Shown: positions 1 to 6,277 of the stretch, one piece after another
How the letters are laid out: each line of letters begins with the position of its first letter
How positions within the stretch are numbered: position 1 is the stretch's first letter
Origin: Halieaceae bacterium UBA4438
Lineage (GTDB): Bacteria > Pseudomonadota > Gammaproteobacteria > Pseudomonadales > Halieaceae
Reading direction: 5' to 3'
DNA length: 8,939 bases
Assembly (NCBI GenBank): GCA_002390485.1
Contig: DGPO01000124.1
Span: forward strand, 10,822-19,760
The notes under the pieces: model-generated
Told to the model about the DNA's origin: nothing
Databases searched by the model: none
Seen by the model: only the letters and a program-made list of their open reading frames with translations
Made by a program: the position numbers and the translations under genes

Positions 1-2
1 TT

Positions 3-245
3 GCAGAGCGCCGCAGTCGCATGCCCCCTATTCCGGACGACTTCCACAGTCTCATCACTCATGAGCAAAGAATCGCACTGAACCAGAAGCAACAATTTGG
101 CTGGTTTGTTAAATTCGTCAGACGCCCACTGTTTCAGCCCATTGAAGTCGTGCTGTCCAATCCTGATGGCAGTGAGTTTTTGATGCTCGAGAACGAGGGC
201 ACGACGCGGCCTTTCTTCAATGTCAGAACGGACGACTTGAGATAA
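3..245 (+). CDS. Small conserved hypothetical protein, 5' end probably outside window
   Basis: The frame is open from the left edge to a TAA at 243-245. An ATG at 21 would give 74 residues, but no Shine-Dalgarno sequence precedes it and the codons before it read A-E-R-R-S-R. That fits a basic N-terminal stretch of a longer protein, so I treat the gene as partial. The visible part contains PPIPDDF, then an EQR..LNQ..QFGW segment, KFVRRPLFQ, and a short C-terminal half with VVLSNPDG. There is no signal peptide or membrane segment, so it is probably cytoplasmic. It resembles, from memory, short uncharacterised proteins of Pseudomonas and relatives with an FGW..KF.RRPLFQ core; no function is known to me. 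It converges on ppk with only 18 bp between the two stop codons. Confidence 0.6.
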   Translation, partial: AERRSRMPPIPDDFHSLITHEQRIALNQKQQFGWFVKFVRRPLFQPIEVVLSNPDGSEFLMLENEGTTRPFFNVRTDDLR

Positions 246-263
246 CCGCGAGCCAGTAACACC

Positions 264-2402
264 TCATCGCCCCCGCCGCCGCCGAACGGAGGGGGTGCGC
301 ATCGAAGACTTCGGCATACGCGGCGATTTGCCCGTCTGAAGGTAGCGATGAATCGTTTCTTGAGACCTCACGAGTGTTGCGCGCCCTGACGACACAACCA
401 TCTCGTTCGCCTGTTTTGAGTCGATCACCCTCGCCTTACTGTTGTCATTCCATTGTTGATCAAGCACGTCTTGAAGCAGCGTTTGCGCGGCCTCGTCGGT
501 GACAGGACAAATAACTTCCACTCGAGAATCAATGTTTCGCGTCATTAAGTCAGCAGAGCCAATGAAGTATTTCGGTACGCCCCGGTTGTGCGCCACGTAG
601 ACTCGCGGGTGCTCAAGGTAACGGTCGACGATACTGATCGCTTGAATGTTTTCGGAAATACCACTCACCCCCGGCAAAAGCGAGCACATCCCGCGAATAA
701 CCAGTCGAATTTCAACACCGGCCTGACTCGCCTCGTACAGTTTGAGCGTCAGCTGCTTATCGACCAAGTTGTTGCACTTGAAAAACAGTTGCGCTCGAAA
801 CCCTTCCCGAGCGTTTTTAATTTCACCGTCAATCAGCTCCATGATCCCGGTCCGTGACGTGTGCGGTGATACCAGGAGCTGCTTGTAATCTGGGCGACGA
901 TAGTTGTATTTCAAAAAATCAAACACTTGGTTGACGTCTTCACAAATCACCGGGTCTGACGTCAGTAACGTAAAGTCCGTGTACAGGCGGGCGGTTTTTT
1001 CGTTGAAATTACCTGTCCCAATATGGCTGTACCGAACAAGTTTTCCCTGCTCCATTCGGTCAATAAGAAACAGCTTGCTGTGCACCTTTAAACCTGGAAT
1101 CCCAAAAATAACCTCAATACCCGCCTCGGTGAGTCGCTCCGACCAAGCAATATTGGCCTGCTCATCAAACCGCGCGGCAAGCTCAACCACCACACGTACT
1201 CGCTTTCCGTTGTACTGCGCATTAATCAGTGCGTCGACAATCTGCGAGTTACTGGCCACGCGATACAGGCAAATCTTAATGGCGGTGACCGACGGATCGA
1301 TAGCCGCAGTTTTCAATACATCCACAACGTAATCAAAAGGGTGATACGGGTAATAGAGTAGGTAATCCTTTTCCCGCAAGGCAGTGAAGATGTTGTCGAC
1401 CGCATCAAGCTCAGGAATACGAATGGGGGTCTGAGGCTTAAATTCTAAGTACTTAGGCCCTGCATTGGGGAAGCCAATATAGTCTTTCGAGTTGTGGTAA
1501 CGACCACCCGGAATGAGACTGTCATAGCGACCAAACCCAAGCCTTTTTCGAAGGTGCTCAAGCAGTGGCTCTGGCATGGTCGCGTCATAAACAAAGCGAA
1601 CGGCGTCTGCCTTACGCCGTTGACGGAGGCTTGAAGCCATTTTTTCAATAAGACTCTCGTTAATAGAAGCCTCAATTTCCAGTTCTGCATCACGCGAGAA
1701 CTTGAAGCAGTATGCGTCTGCCGACTGAATGTCGAACACACCGCGAAATGCCCTAGGAAGGCAGGCGCGTATGACGTCGTCGAGCAAGATGTAAACTTTA
1801 CCTTGCGGGTCTTTACCCTTGGGAATAGCCACAAACCGACCGAGCACATCGGAGGGCACTTCCATCACGGCATACTGATCGCCTTCAGCGGTTTTTAAAT
1901 CGACGGCGAGATACAGTGACTCATCGGCCAGTGCGGGAATAGCCAATTCGTCAGTCAGCAAAATGGGTTCGAGCGCCGGGAGCACCTGCGCTGCAAAATA
2001 CTCCTCGACAAATGACAGCTGATTTTTATTTAAAGCGCTCTCGTCAACGATGTAGATGTGCCGTTTTTCCAACGCCGCCATCACACGCGTTTGAATCGTG
2101 TCGAACTCTCGCTGCAAATGACTGACCTGCTGCTGAATCGTTTCTAAAAGGTCTTTGGCACGTTGTCGCTTACCGCCTGAGGACACAACAATTAACCGCC
2201 TGATTTCGGCGACGCGGACACGAAAAAACTCATCGAGGTTGCTCGAAAAAATCCCCAAGTATCGAAGACGCTGAATAATCGGCACATTCTCATCGGCTGC
2301 TTCTTGCAGGACGCGCGCATTAAACGACAGCCAGCTGAGCTCGCGGGGCATAAACAGCCGTTCGTCAAGATCAGCAAGTCTTCCATCAATCGGGTTATTC
2401 AT
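264..2402 (-). CDS. ppk: Polyphosphate kinase 1 (712 aa)
   Basis: PPK1 reversibly transfers the terminal phosphate of ATP to a growing inorganic polyphosphate chain, through a phosphohistidine intermediate. The length fits the family. Domains in order: N-terminal helical domain (about 15-120, with RELSWLSFNARVLQEA and SSNLDEFFRVRVAEI), head domain (about 125-325), and the two phospholipase-D-like catalytic domains C1 (about 330-510) and C2 (about 515-690). Catalytic signatures are intact: GLKVHSKLFLID with His near 441 (the autophosphorylated residue in the family), SHIGTGNFNEKTA with His near 460, and YLEHPRVYVAHN and SADLMTRNIDSRVEV in C2. The tail is very basic (RRRRGR). The frame can be extended to a TTG at 2414, but a GGAG at 2409-2412 sits 6 bases before the ATG at 2402, so the ATG is chosen. 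No ppx is next to it. The co-directional hydrolase gene ends 66 bp upstream and may share its transcript. Confidence 0.97.
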   Translation of the reverse strand: MNNPIDGRLADLDERLFMPRELSWLSFNARVLQEAADENVPIIQRLRYLGIFSSNLDEFFRVRVAEIRRLIVVSSGGKRQRAKDLLETIQQQVSHLQREFDTIQTRVMAALEKRHIYIVDESALNKNQLSFVEEYFAAQVLPALEPILLTDELAIPALADESLYLAVDLKTAEGDQYAVMEVPSDVLGRFVAIPKGKDPQGKVYILLDDVIRACLPRAFRGVFDIQSADAYCFKFSRDAELEIEASINESLIEKMASSLRQRRKADAVRFVYDATMPEPLLEHLRKRLGFGRYDSLIPGGRYHNSKDYIGFPNAGPKYLEFKPQTPIRIPELDAVDNIFTALREKDYLLYYPYHPFDYVVDVLKTAAIDPSVTAIKICLYRVASNSQIVDALINAQYNGKRVRVVVELAARFDEQANIAWSERLTEAGIEVIFGIPGLKVHSKLFLIDRMEQGKLVRYSHIGTGNFNEKTARLYTDFTLLTSDPVICEDVNQVFDFLKYNYRRPDYKQLLVSPHTSRTGIMELIDGEIKNAREGFRAQLFFKCNNLVDKQLTLKLYEASQAGVEIRLVIRGMCSLLPGVSGISENIQAISIVDRYLEHPRVYVAHNRGVPKYFIGSADLMTRNIDSRVEVICPVTDEAAQTLLQDVLDQQWNDNSKARVIDSKQANEMVVSSGRATLVRSQETIHRYLQTGKSPRMPKSSMRTPSVRRRRGR

Positions 2403-2408
2403 CGAACG

Positions 2409-2412
2409 CTCC
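2409..2412 (-). promoter_or_regulatory. Ribosome binding site deciding the ppk start
   Basis: GGAG on the minus strand with a 6-base spacer to the ATG at 2402. It overlaps the TTG codon (2414-2412) at which the longest frame begins, so TTG cannot be the start if this GGAG is used. This makes PPK four residues shorter than the longest frame. Confidence 0.7.
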
Positions 2413-2468
2413 AAAGGACCAGCATCGCAAACCAGCTCACCTACCCGTCACTGCGGCTTCCAAGCCTA

Positions 2469-3284
2469 TCACTGCTCCGTAATAAATTGACGAACTAAAG
2501 CGGCGGTTTCAGAGGGTTTTTCCAAGGGTAAAAGGTGCCCCGCCTCGAGGGCGTGGAAGTCCACACGCGCAATCGACTTCAAACGATCAGCCACGCTGGG
2601 CGTTATGACGTAGGAACTTGTCCCGCCGACCACGTGAAGAGGCACTTTAAGCTTCTCTATTTTTCGCCAAAGGTTAGGGGGCGAGCGATAGACACAGGCT
2701 TCCCAAGCACCCGAATAACGCAGCGACACACCCTCGTCTGAGGCGGCGTGAGCGGCCAGCACGAAATCCATTAGTTCTTTGTCGGCAATGGCCGCAAACG
2801 CGCGCTTAGTGCGGTAGAACGTGAACGCAGCATCGTGGCTCTCAAAGTGATGTGGCCGTCCCAAAGCACCTTTAATCATTTTCGGCTTGTTCGGCCAGAG
2901 CCTAAACGCGAGTTTCGAAAAAGTCAGAAACGGCGCGTTAATAGTGACCGGGTCAAGCGCCACAATCCCTTTCACCAACTCAGGTGCCTTACTTGCGATC
3001 AATACGCTAATCGCACCGCCCATCGAGTGACCCACCAGCCAAACCGGTCCACGTCCCTCGCGCCGAAGCGTATCAATCGCGTCTGATGCGTAAACTTTCC
3101 AGTCCAAGAACGTTGGCGCTTTGGCCTGCCACAGCGGACGGTGTTCGAGCGTATCAATACGTCCGAGGTCACGAATATGACCCAAAAAAGAGTCGTACGT
3201 CGCGGGTGGAAACCCGTTCGCATGCAGAAAAGTAATCGCTTCACCGCGGTCCGATGAATCACTAAAAACCGACAAAGACTGCAC
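2469..3284 (-). CDS. Alpha/beta-fold hydrolase (271 aa)
   Basis: A soluble single-domain alpha/beta hydrolase; the substrate is not predictable. Visible features: the HANGFPPATY segment after the first strand (20-30; oxyanion region), the nucleophile elbow GHSMGG with Ser near 87, strand six ending in IVALDPV (Asp near 111), a helical cap region (about 115-200, rich in F, W and R), and the C-terminal catalytic His in LEAGHLLPLEKP (His near 250). The position after strand seven, where the acid usually sits, reads VVGGTSSYV and has no Asp or Glu. Asp111 after strand six could replace it, as the Glu after strand six does in some haloalkane dehalogenases. The longest frame begins with TTG at 3302, but a GGAG at 3292-3295 lies 7 bases before GTG at 3284, giving the usual short N-terminus. 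It lies just upstream of ppk and is divergent from the amidohydrolase. Confidence 0.88.
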   Translation of the reverse strand: MQSLSVFSDSSDRGEAITFLHANGFPPATYDSFLGHIRDLGRIDTLEHRPLWQAKAPTFLDWKVYASDAIDTLRREGRGPVWLVGHSMGGAISVLIASKAPELVKGIVALDPVTINAPFLTFSKLAFRLWPNKPKMIKGALGRPHHFESHDAAFTFYRTKRAFAAIADKELMDFVLAAHAASDEGVSLRYSGAWEACVYRSPPNLWRKIEKLKVPLHVVGGTSSYVITPSVADRLKSIARVDFHALEAGHLLPLEKPSETAALVRQFITEQ

Positions 3285-3291
3285 TTCATTA

Positions 3292-3295
3292 CTCC
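3292..3295 (-). promoter_or_regulatory. Ribosome binding site deciding the hydrolase start
   Basis: GGAG on the minus strand followed by a 7-base spacer and GTG at 3284. It lies downstream of the alternative TTG start at 3302 and therefore argues for initiation at the GTG. Confidence 0.6.
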
Positions 3296-3324
3296 AAGAC
3301 AAACGTCAACCCAGTGGCTATGAT
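3296..3324 (+). promoter_or_regulatory. Candidate sigma-70 promoter for the amidohydrolase gene
   Basis: AAGACA (3296-3301; 4 of 6 matches to TTGACA), a 17-bp spacer, then TATGAT (3319-3324; 5 of 6 matches to TATAAT). The predicted start near 3331 would leave a leader of about 55 bases before the ATG at 3386. The -35 element abuts the ribosome binding site of the divergent hydrolase. This is read by eye only. Confidence 0.35.
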
Positions 3325-3385
3325 CCAATGAGGTGACGCCAAAAATAGTTTGCTGACTCAGGAACCCTGCGGGGTGTATAGGCCC

Positions 3386-4882
3386 ATGCCCAAGACCACC
3401 CGACTGTTGCTCATTGTACTCTTTTCCACCGTGTGGGGCTTGGGCGTCCACGCCAAAGCGGATTCCCCTGAAACTTTCGATACGGTCATTTCGGGCGGTC
3501 GGGTCATGGATCCGGAGACGCAGCGCGATGAAATTGCTGATGTCGGAATTAGACACGGGAAAATTACGCGCATCAGCAACACGCCGTTAACAGGCAAACT
3601 CCAAATCGACGCCTCGGGCATGGTCGTTGCTCCCGGGTTCATCGACATTCACTCTCACACACCGACACGACTGGGCGAGCACTTGAACGTGCTCGACGGC
3701 ATAACCACGCAACTCGACTTGGAGGCCGGTTCGTACCCGCCCACAGAGTACGGCTACCAGTTCGCGGGAGGCGCACAACTCAATTACGGTTCATCGGTCG
3801 GTCACTTCGCCATTCGCGGTCGAGTCATGGATGACTCAGACCAAAGTTATTTCTTTTCTAAGCGCGGTTTCATGTCTTTGTCGGGCCGTATGTGGCGAGA
3901 TCAGGCAACAGCCGCACAAATAACTGAAATGAAGCAGCACTTGGAGCAAGGTCTTGCGATGGGCGGTCTGGGTATCGGGGTCTTACTCGATTACATGACG
4001 GACGCGGTCAGTGAAGCGGAGCTCAGCATGATCTTCAAGACGGCCGCCGACTACGACAAGCCTGTCTTTATTCACGTCCGGCGCGGAATGCCTGGCGACT
4101 CAACCGGTCTCGATGAAGTCATTGCACTGGCCGAGGCGCATGGCACCGCTACGCTCATTTGTCACATTACGCATTCTGCGATGGGGGGAATTGGACAGTG
4201 GCTTGCCAAAATCGACGCGGCGAATCAGCGCGGCGCACGAATAACGACCGAGACACTGTCCTATTTGGCCGGCGGCACGTCGATTGCCGCCGACGTATTC
4301 GTCAACCGTGACTGGCGTGCGATTTTTGACATTGATTACGAGGACGTTCAATGGGTTCCAACCGGGGAGTGGCTGGATGAAGAGCGCTTCTTGCGTTATC
4401 AAAGGGACTTCCCCGCCAGCTCAATTAATCACCACTACGTCAAAGAGGAGTGGCTACTCGAGGCCTTAGCGTGGCCAGGAATGATGGTATCGACCGACGC
4501 GCTTCCCGCCTTCGATCTCGAGGTCAAGACCAATCCCAACATTGCCGGCACCTATGCGCATTTTCTCGGTCGATACGTCAGAGACCTTGGGGTTATGACA
4601 CTCATGGAGGGACTTCGACGCATTACGCTACTCCCCGCTCAATGGCTCGCCCTGGCCTCCAAAGACTTCGAGTCTAAAGGCCGAGTTCAAGAAGGCGCAG
4701 ATGCCGATCTGGTCATCTTCAGTGCTGCGCGCATCGCCGCGAAAGCCCAGTACGGCGACCCTTATCAGCCCTCAGACGGCATCGCTCATGTTTTAGTGGG
4801 CGGACGACTCGTCGTACAAAATGGCCATCAAGTCGAAGGTCGCTACCCCGGAAAGCATTTGATCAGACCTCTTTCACCCTAG
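3386..4882 (+). CDS. Secreted amidohydrolase, N-acyl-D-amino-acid deacylase-like (498 aa)
   Basis: A member of the metal-dependent amidohydrolase superfamily, closest in layout to D-aminoacylases, which remove the acyl group from N-acyl-D-amino acids; the true substrate is unknown. Residues 1-25 (MPKTTRLLLIVLFSTVWGLG, then VHAKA) form a signal peptide, so the enzyme should act in the periplasm. A beta-sandwich strand set (about 30-80) with VISGGRVMDPE precedes the barrel. Candidate metal ligands in family order: HSH (His89, His91), FIHVR (His230), ICHITH (His260) and the STDALP Asp371. The C-terminal ADLVIF and DGIAHVLVGGRLVVQNG return to the sandwich. Where D-aminoacylases have GNCG with a metal-binding Cys, this protein has LEAG, so Glu113 may take that role. 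A frame extension to TTG at 3350 would put 12 residues before the signal peptide and is rejected. The Shine-Dalgarno match before the ATG is weak. Confidence 0.88.
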   Translation: MPKTTRLLLIVLFSTVWGLGVHAKADSPETFDTVISGGRVMDPETQRDEIADVGIRHGKITRISNTPLTGKLQIDASGMVVAPGFIDIHSHTPTRLGEHLNVLDGITTQLDLEAGSYPPTEYGYQFAGGAQLNYGSSVGHFAIRGRVMDDSDQSYFFSKRGFMSLSGRMWRDQATAAQITEMKQHLEQGLAMGGLGIGVLLDYMTDAVSEAELSMIFKTAADYDKPVFIHVRRGMPGDSTGLDEVIALAEAHGTATLICHITHSAMGGIGQWLAKIDAANQRGARITTETLSYLAGGTSIAADVFVNRDWRAIFDIDYEDVQWVPTGEWLDEERFLRYQRDFPASSINHHYVKEEWLLEALAWPGMMVSTDALPAFDLEVKTNPNIAGTYAHFLGRYVRDLGVMTLMEGLRRITLLPAQWLALASKDFESKGRVQEGADADLVIFSAARIAAKAQYGDPYQPSDGIAHVLVGGRLVVQNGHQVEGRYPGKHLIRPLSP

Positions 4883-4910
4883 ACGTCCGAGTTGCGCCTG
4901 ACACGCTCTG

Positions 4911-4952
4911 GACGCCTTTTACCGGCGTTGTGTCCACAGGCGTCACCGGTAA
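4911..4952. repeat. Overlapping inverted repeats downstream of the amidohydrolase gene
   Basis: Two alternative perfect stems share this stretch. GACGCC (4911-4916) pairs with GGCGTC (4939-4944), and TTACCGG (4919-4925) pairs with CCGGTAA (4946-4952). They cannot form together. The site begins 28 bases after the amidohydrolase stop, in a convergent gap, so a role in transcript 3' ends is plausible, but no T tract follows on either strand. Confidence 0.45.
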
Positions 4953-4997
4953 TGGTCTTCACAGTGCGCGCAATGGGACTGACGGCCACGGTGATGG

Positions 4998-5032
4998 GTC
5001 TCTCGTCAGCCTCAACCGCCAGACGAGAGGCC
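4998..5032. terminator. Hairpin in the convergent gap, possible bidirectional 3' end
   Basis: CTCTCGTC (5000-5007) and GACGAGAG (5022-5029) are perfect inverted arms around a 14-base loop. The stem extends through a possible G-U pair and two more G-C pairs to 4998-5032. It lies about 30 bases beyond the pspC stop and about 115 bases beyond the amidohydrolase stop. Neither side has a proper T run, so it is not a classic intrinsic terminator; it may instead stabilise 3' ends or work with Rho. Confidence 0.35.
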
Positions 5033-5063
5033 GATCAATCGTCTTTGTAGGTCTTTGCCGCCA

Positions 5064-5531
5064 TCAGAGCTTGGAAAATTCCTTGTCGAGATCGTAGCGA
5101 CTTGAGGTCACGTATCGTTCCATCGCCGCCACCTTCCGCTCGGCTTCGCGCACACGATCGCGAGCCTTATTCATACGCGTAGTTGGCGGCTCAGAATAGC
5201 GAAATGCGGTGCGCCGACGGTACTCATGGCGATCCTCGTCGTAGTCCCGAATCACGTCCTCCTCAAAGGCGTCATCATCCCATCGAGATGAACGCTTGCT
5301 GATGAGAATCCACGCCGCGACATAGAACCAAAATGCGGCAAAGCCTGTGAACAAAAAAAGCGCGAAGACAGACAACCGCGTCACCCAGGTTGGTACGTCC
5401 CAGTAGTCTGCAAGACCTGCACACACGCCGCCAAGCCAGCTGTCTGAGGGGTGTCGATACAAACCGATACCCCAGCCATTTTTACGGCCTTGATCAAAAT
5501 CTCGGTAACGATTACGGCTGCGTCTACTCAT
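5064..5531 (-). CDS. pspC: PspC, inner-membrane phage shock protein (155 aa)
   Basis: PspC works with PspB at the cytoplasmic membrane to sense envelope stress and draw PspA away from PspF. The PspC domain is clear: LYRHPSDSWLGGVCAGLADYWDVPTWVTRL (about 25-53), followed by one hydrophobic segment at about 54-78 ending in WILISKR. The C-terminal coiled-coil part, AERKVAAMERYVTSSRYDLDKEFSKL (about 130-155), matches the end of E. coli PspC. It is longer than the 119-residue E. coli protein, because of a basic N-terminal extension (SRRSRNRYRDFDQGRKNG) and a highly charged linker (about 80-118, alternating D/E and R/Y runs). ATG at 5531 follows an AAGGA nine bases upstream. It starts 2 bases after the pspB stop, so translational coupling is likely. 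No pspD follows. Confidence 0.95.
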   Translation of the reverse strand: MSRRSRNRYRDFDQGRKNGWGIGLYRHPSDSWLGGVCAGLADYWDVPTWVTRLSVFALFLFTGFAAFWFYVAAWILISKRSSRWDDDAFEEDVIRDYDEDRHEYRRRTAFRYSEPPTTRMNKARDRVREAERKVAAMERYVTSSRYDLDKEFSKL

Positions 5532-5533
5532 GA

Positions 5534-5773
5534 TTAGCTTTCCTTGTCATTACGCCAGTTGGGATGATCAGCATCCAAAATAGCTTCTAAATTATTAATA
5601 CGATCGGACATGCGATCGACCGACTCAAGCATCTCTTCTAACGCATGCCGGTCGTCGTCGCTCAGTGCTCGACTCGATTTATTGAGGCTGCGGTAATGCA
5701 GCGTAATCCAGACCGGTGCGACTACGGTGAGTAGCAAGATCATGGGGACAAACATAAATTCTAAAAAGCTCAC
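5534..5773 (-). CDS. pspB: PspB, inner-membrane phage shock protein (79 aa)
   Basis: PspB is a small bitopic membrane protein that acts with PspC as the stress sensor controlling PspA. A transmembrane helix spans about 4-25 (FMFVPMILLLTVVAPVWITL), followed by HYRS and a cytoplasmic helix (about 36-68) ending in the signature LEAILDADHPNWR (62-74), almost as in E. coli. The longest frame starts at TTG 5785, but GGAG at 5780-5783 precedes GTG at 5773 by 6 bases. The GTG start gives MSFLEFMF, collinear with the known MSALFLAI start and close to its length. The gene sits between the 127-aa membrane protein gene and pspC. Confidence 0.95.
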   Translation of the reverse strand: MSFLEFMFVPMILLLTVVAPVWITLHYRSLNKSSRALSDDDRHALEEMLESVDRMSDRINNLEAILDADHPNWRNDKES

Positions 5774-5779
5774 AAATCT

Positions 5780-5783
5780 CTCC
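5780..5783 (-). promoter_or_regulatory. Ribosome binding site deciding the pspB start
   Basis: GGAG on the minus strand (part of GGAGAG) with a 6-base spacer to the GTG at 5773. It overlaps the upstream TTG frame start at 5785, arguing that pspB begins at the GTG. Confidence 0.65.
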
Positions 5784-5808
5784 AACTAGAGCATTAAAGT
5801 GGTTTGAC

Positions 5809-6192
5809 TTAGTTCGCAGTCGGTTCAGCGTCGACATCGGACTGTGCAGGCCACACCGCAGCTAAATAAAGCCCAAGCCCCAGTGCCTCGACGATGATGG
5901 CCACCGACACTAAAGGGGTGTAACCACTAAACATACCAGCAATTCCCGCACCGATTGCGGTGATTGTTAAAATGATGCCCCACCGCCGCAGCCCTCCGGC
6001 TGACCGAGCAAACGCCAGCGGCCCACTGATTTCGTCAACGCCTTGGACCTCACCGGAGATTCGAGACATTTGAACAAGCGCGTCGAGTCGCTTTTCTAGG
6101 GCTTTTTGCCGTGTACTGTAGACAATGAGCAGGAGCAGCACGGTTGTCAGACATAAGACATAGGGTGTACCAAGCGCCAAAATTCCTTCCAT
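5809..6192 (-). CDS. Unnamed three-helix membrane protein within the psp operon (127 aa)
   Basis: I do not recognise this as a named Psp protein. It has a hydrophobic helix at about 6-25 (ALGTPYVLCLTTVLLLLIVY), a charged stretch at about 27-70 (RQKALEKRLDALVQMSRISGEVQG, partly amphipathic helix), then two hydrophobic segments at about 71-89 (WGIILTITAIGAGIAGMF) and 93-114 (PLVSVAIIVEALGLGLYLAAVW), and a short acidic tail. The helix, cytoplasmic linker and two C-terminal helices weakly recall DUF6249-type small membrane proteins; this is an impression only. A GTG at 6201 is possible, but AGGG eight bases before ATG 6192 favours the ATG. It lies 85 bp after pspA and 35 bp before pspB on the same strand with no obvious terminator between, so it should be co-induced with them. 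An accessory role at the stressed membrane is inferred from position alone. Confidence 0.8.
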   Translation of the reverse strand: MEGILALGTPYVLCLTTVLLLLIVYSTRQKALEKRLDALVQMSRISGEVQGVDEISGPLAFARSAGGLRRWGIILTITAIGAGIAGMFSGYTPLVSVAIIVEALGLGLYLAAVWPAQSDVDAEPTAN

Positions 6193-6277
6193 GTTTTTCA
6201 CCCTTTCGCTACCAACGCTCTGGTCAGATCTGTGTCCCGAGCGAATGTCGGCCCTTGGTCAATCTCACTGATTACTG

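Noticed and set aside
588..1332. Plus-strand open frames opposite ppk
   Set aside because: They are antisense to a full-length, well conserved ppk and their translations show no recognisable domain.
2455..2466. GGCTT-CC-AAGCC palindrome between the hydrolase and ppk as a terminator
   Set aside because: The loop is only two bases and no T run follows on the minus strand, so it is unlikely to stop transcription into ppk.
3350..3380. TTGCTG and TGTATA as a promoter for the amidohydrolase gene
   Set aside because: The spacer is 19 bp and the -10 element would lie only 5 bases before the ATG, leaving almost no leader; the AAGACA/TATGAT pair further upstream is better.
2999..3556. Minus-strand 185-codon frame across the hydrolase start and the amidohydrolase 5' region
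   Set aside because: It overlaps two well-supported genes in other frames, and its translation looks like out-of-frame coding sequence.
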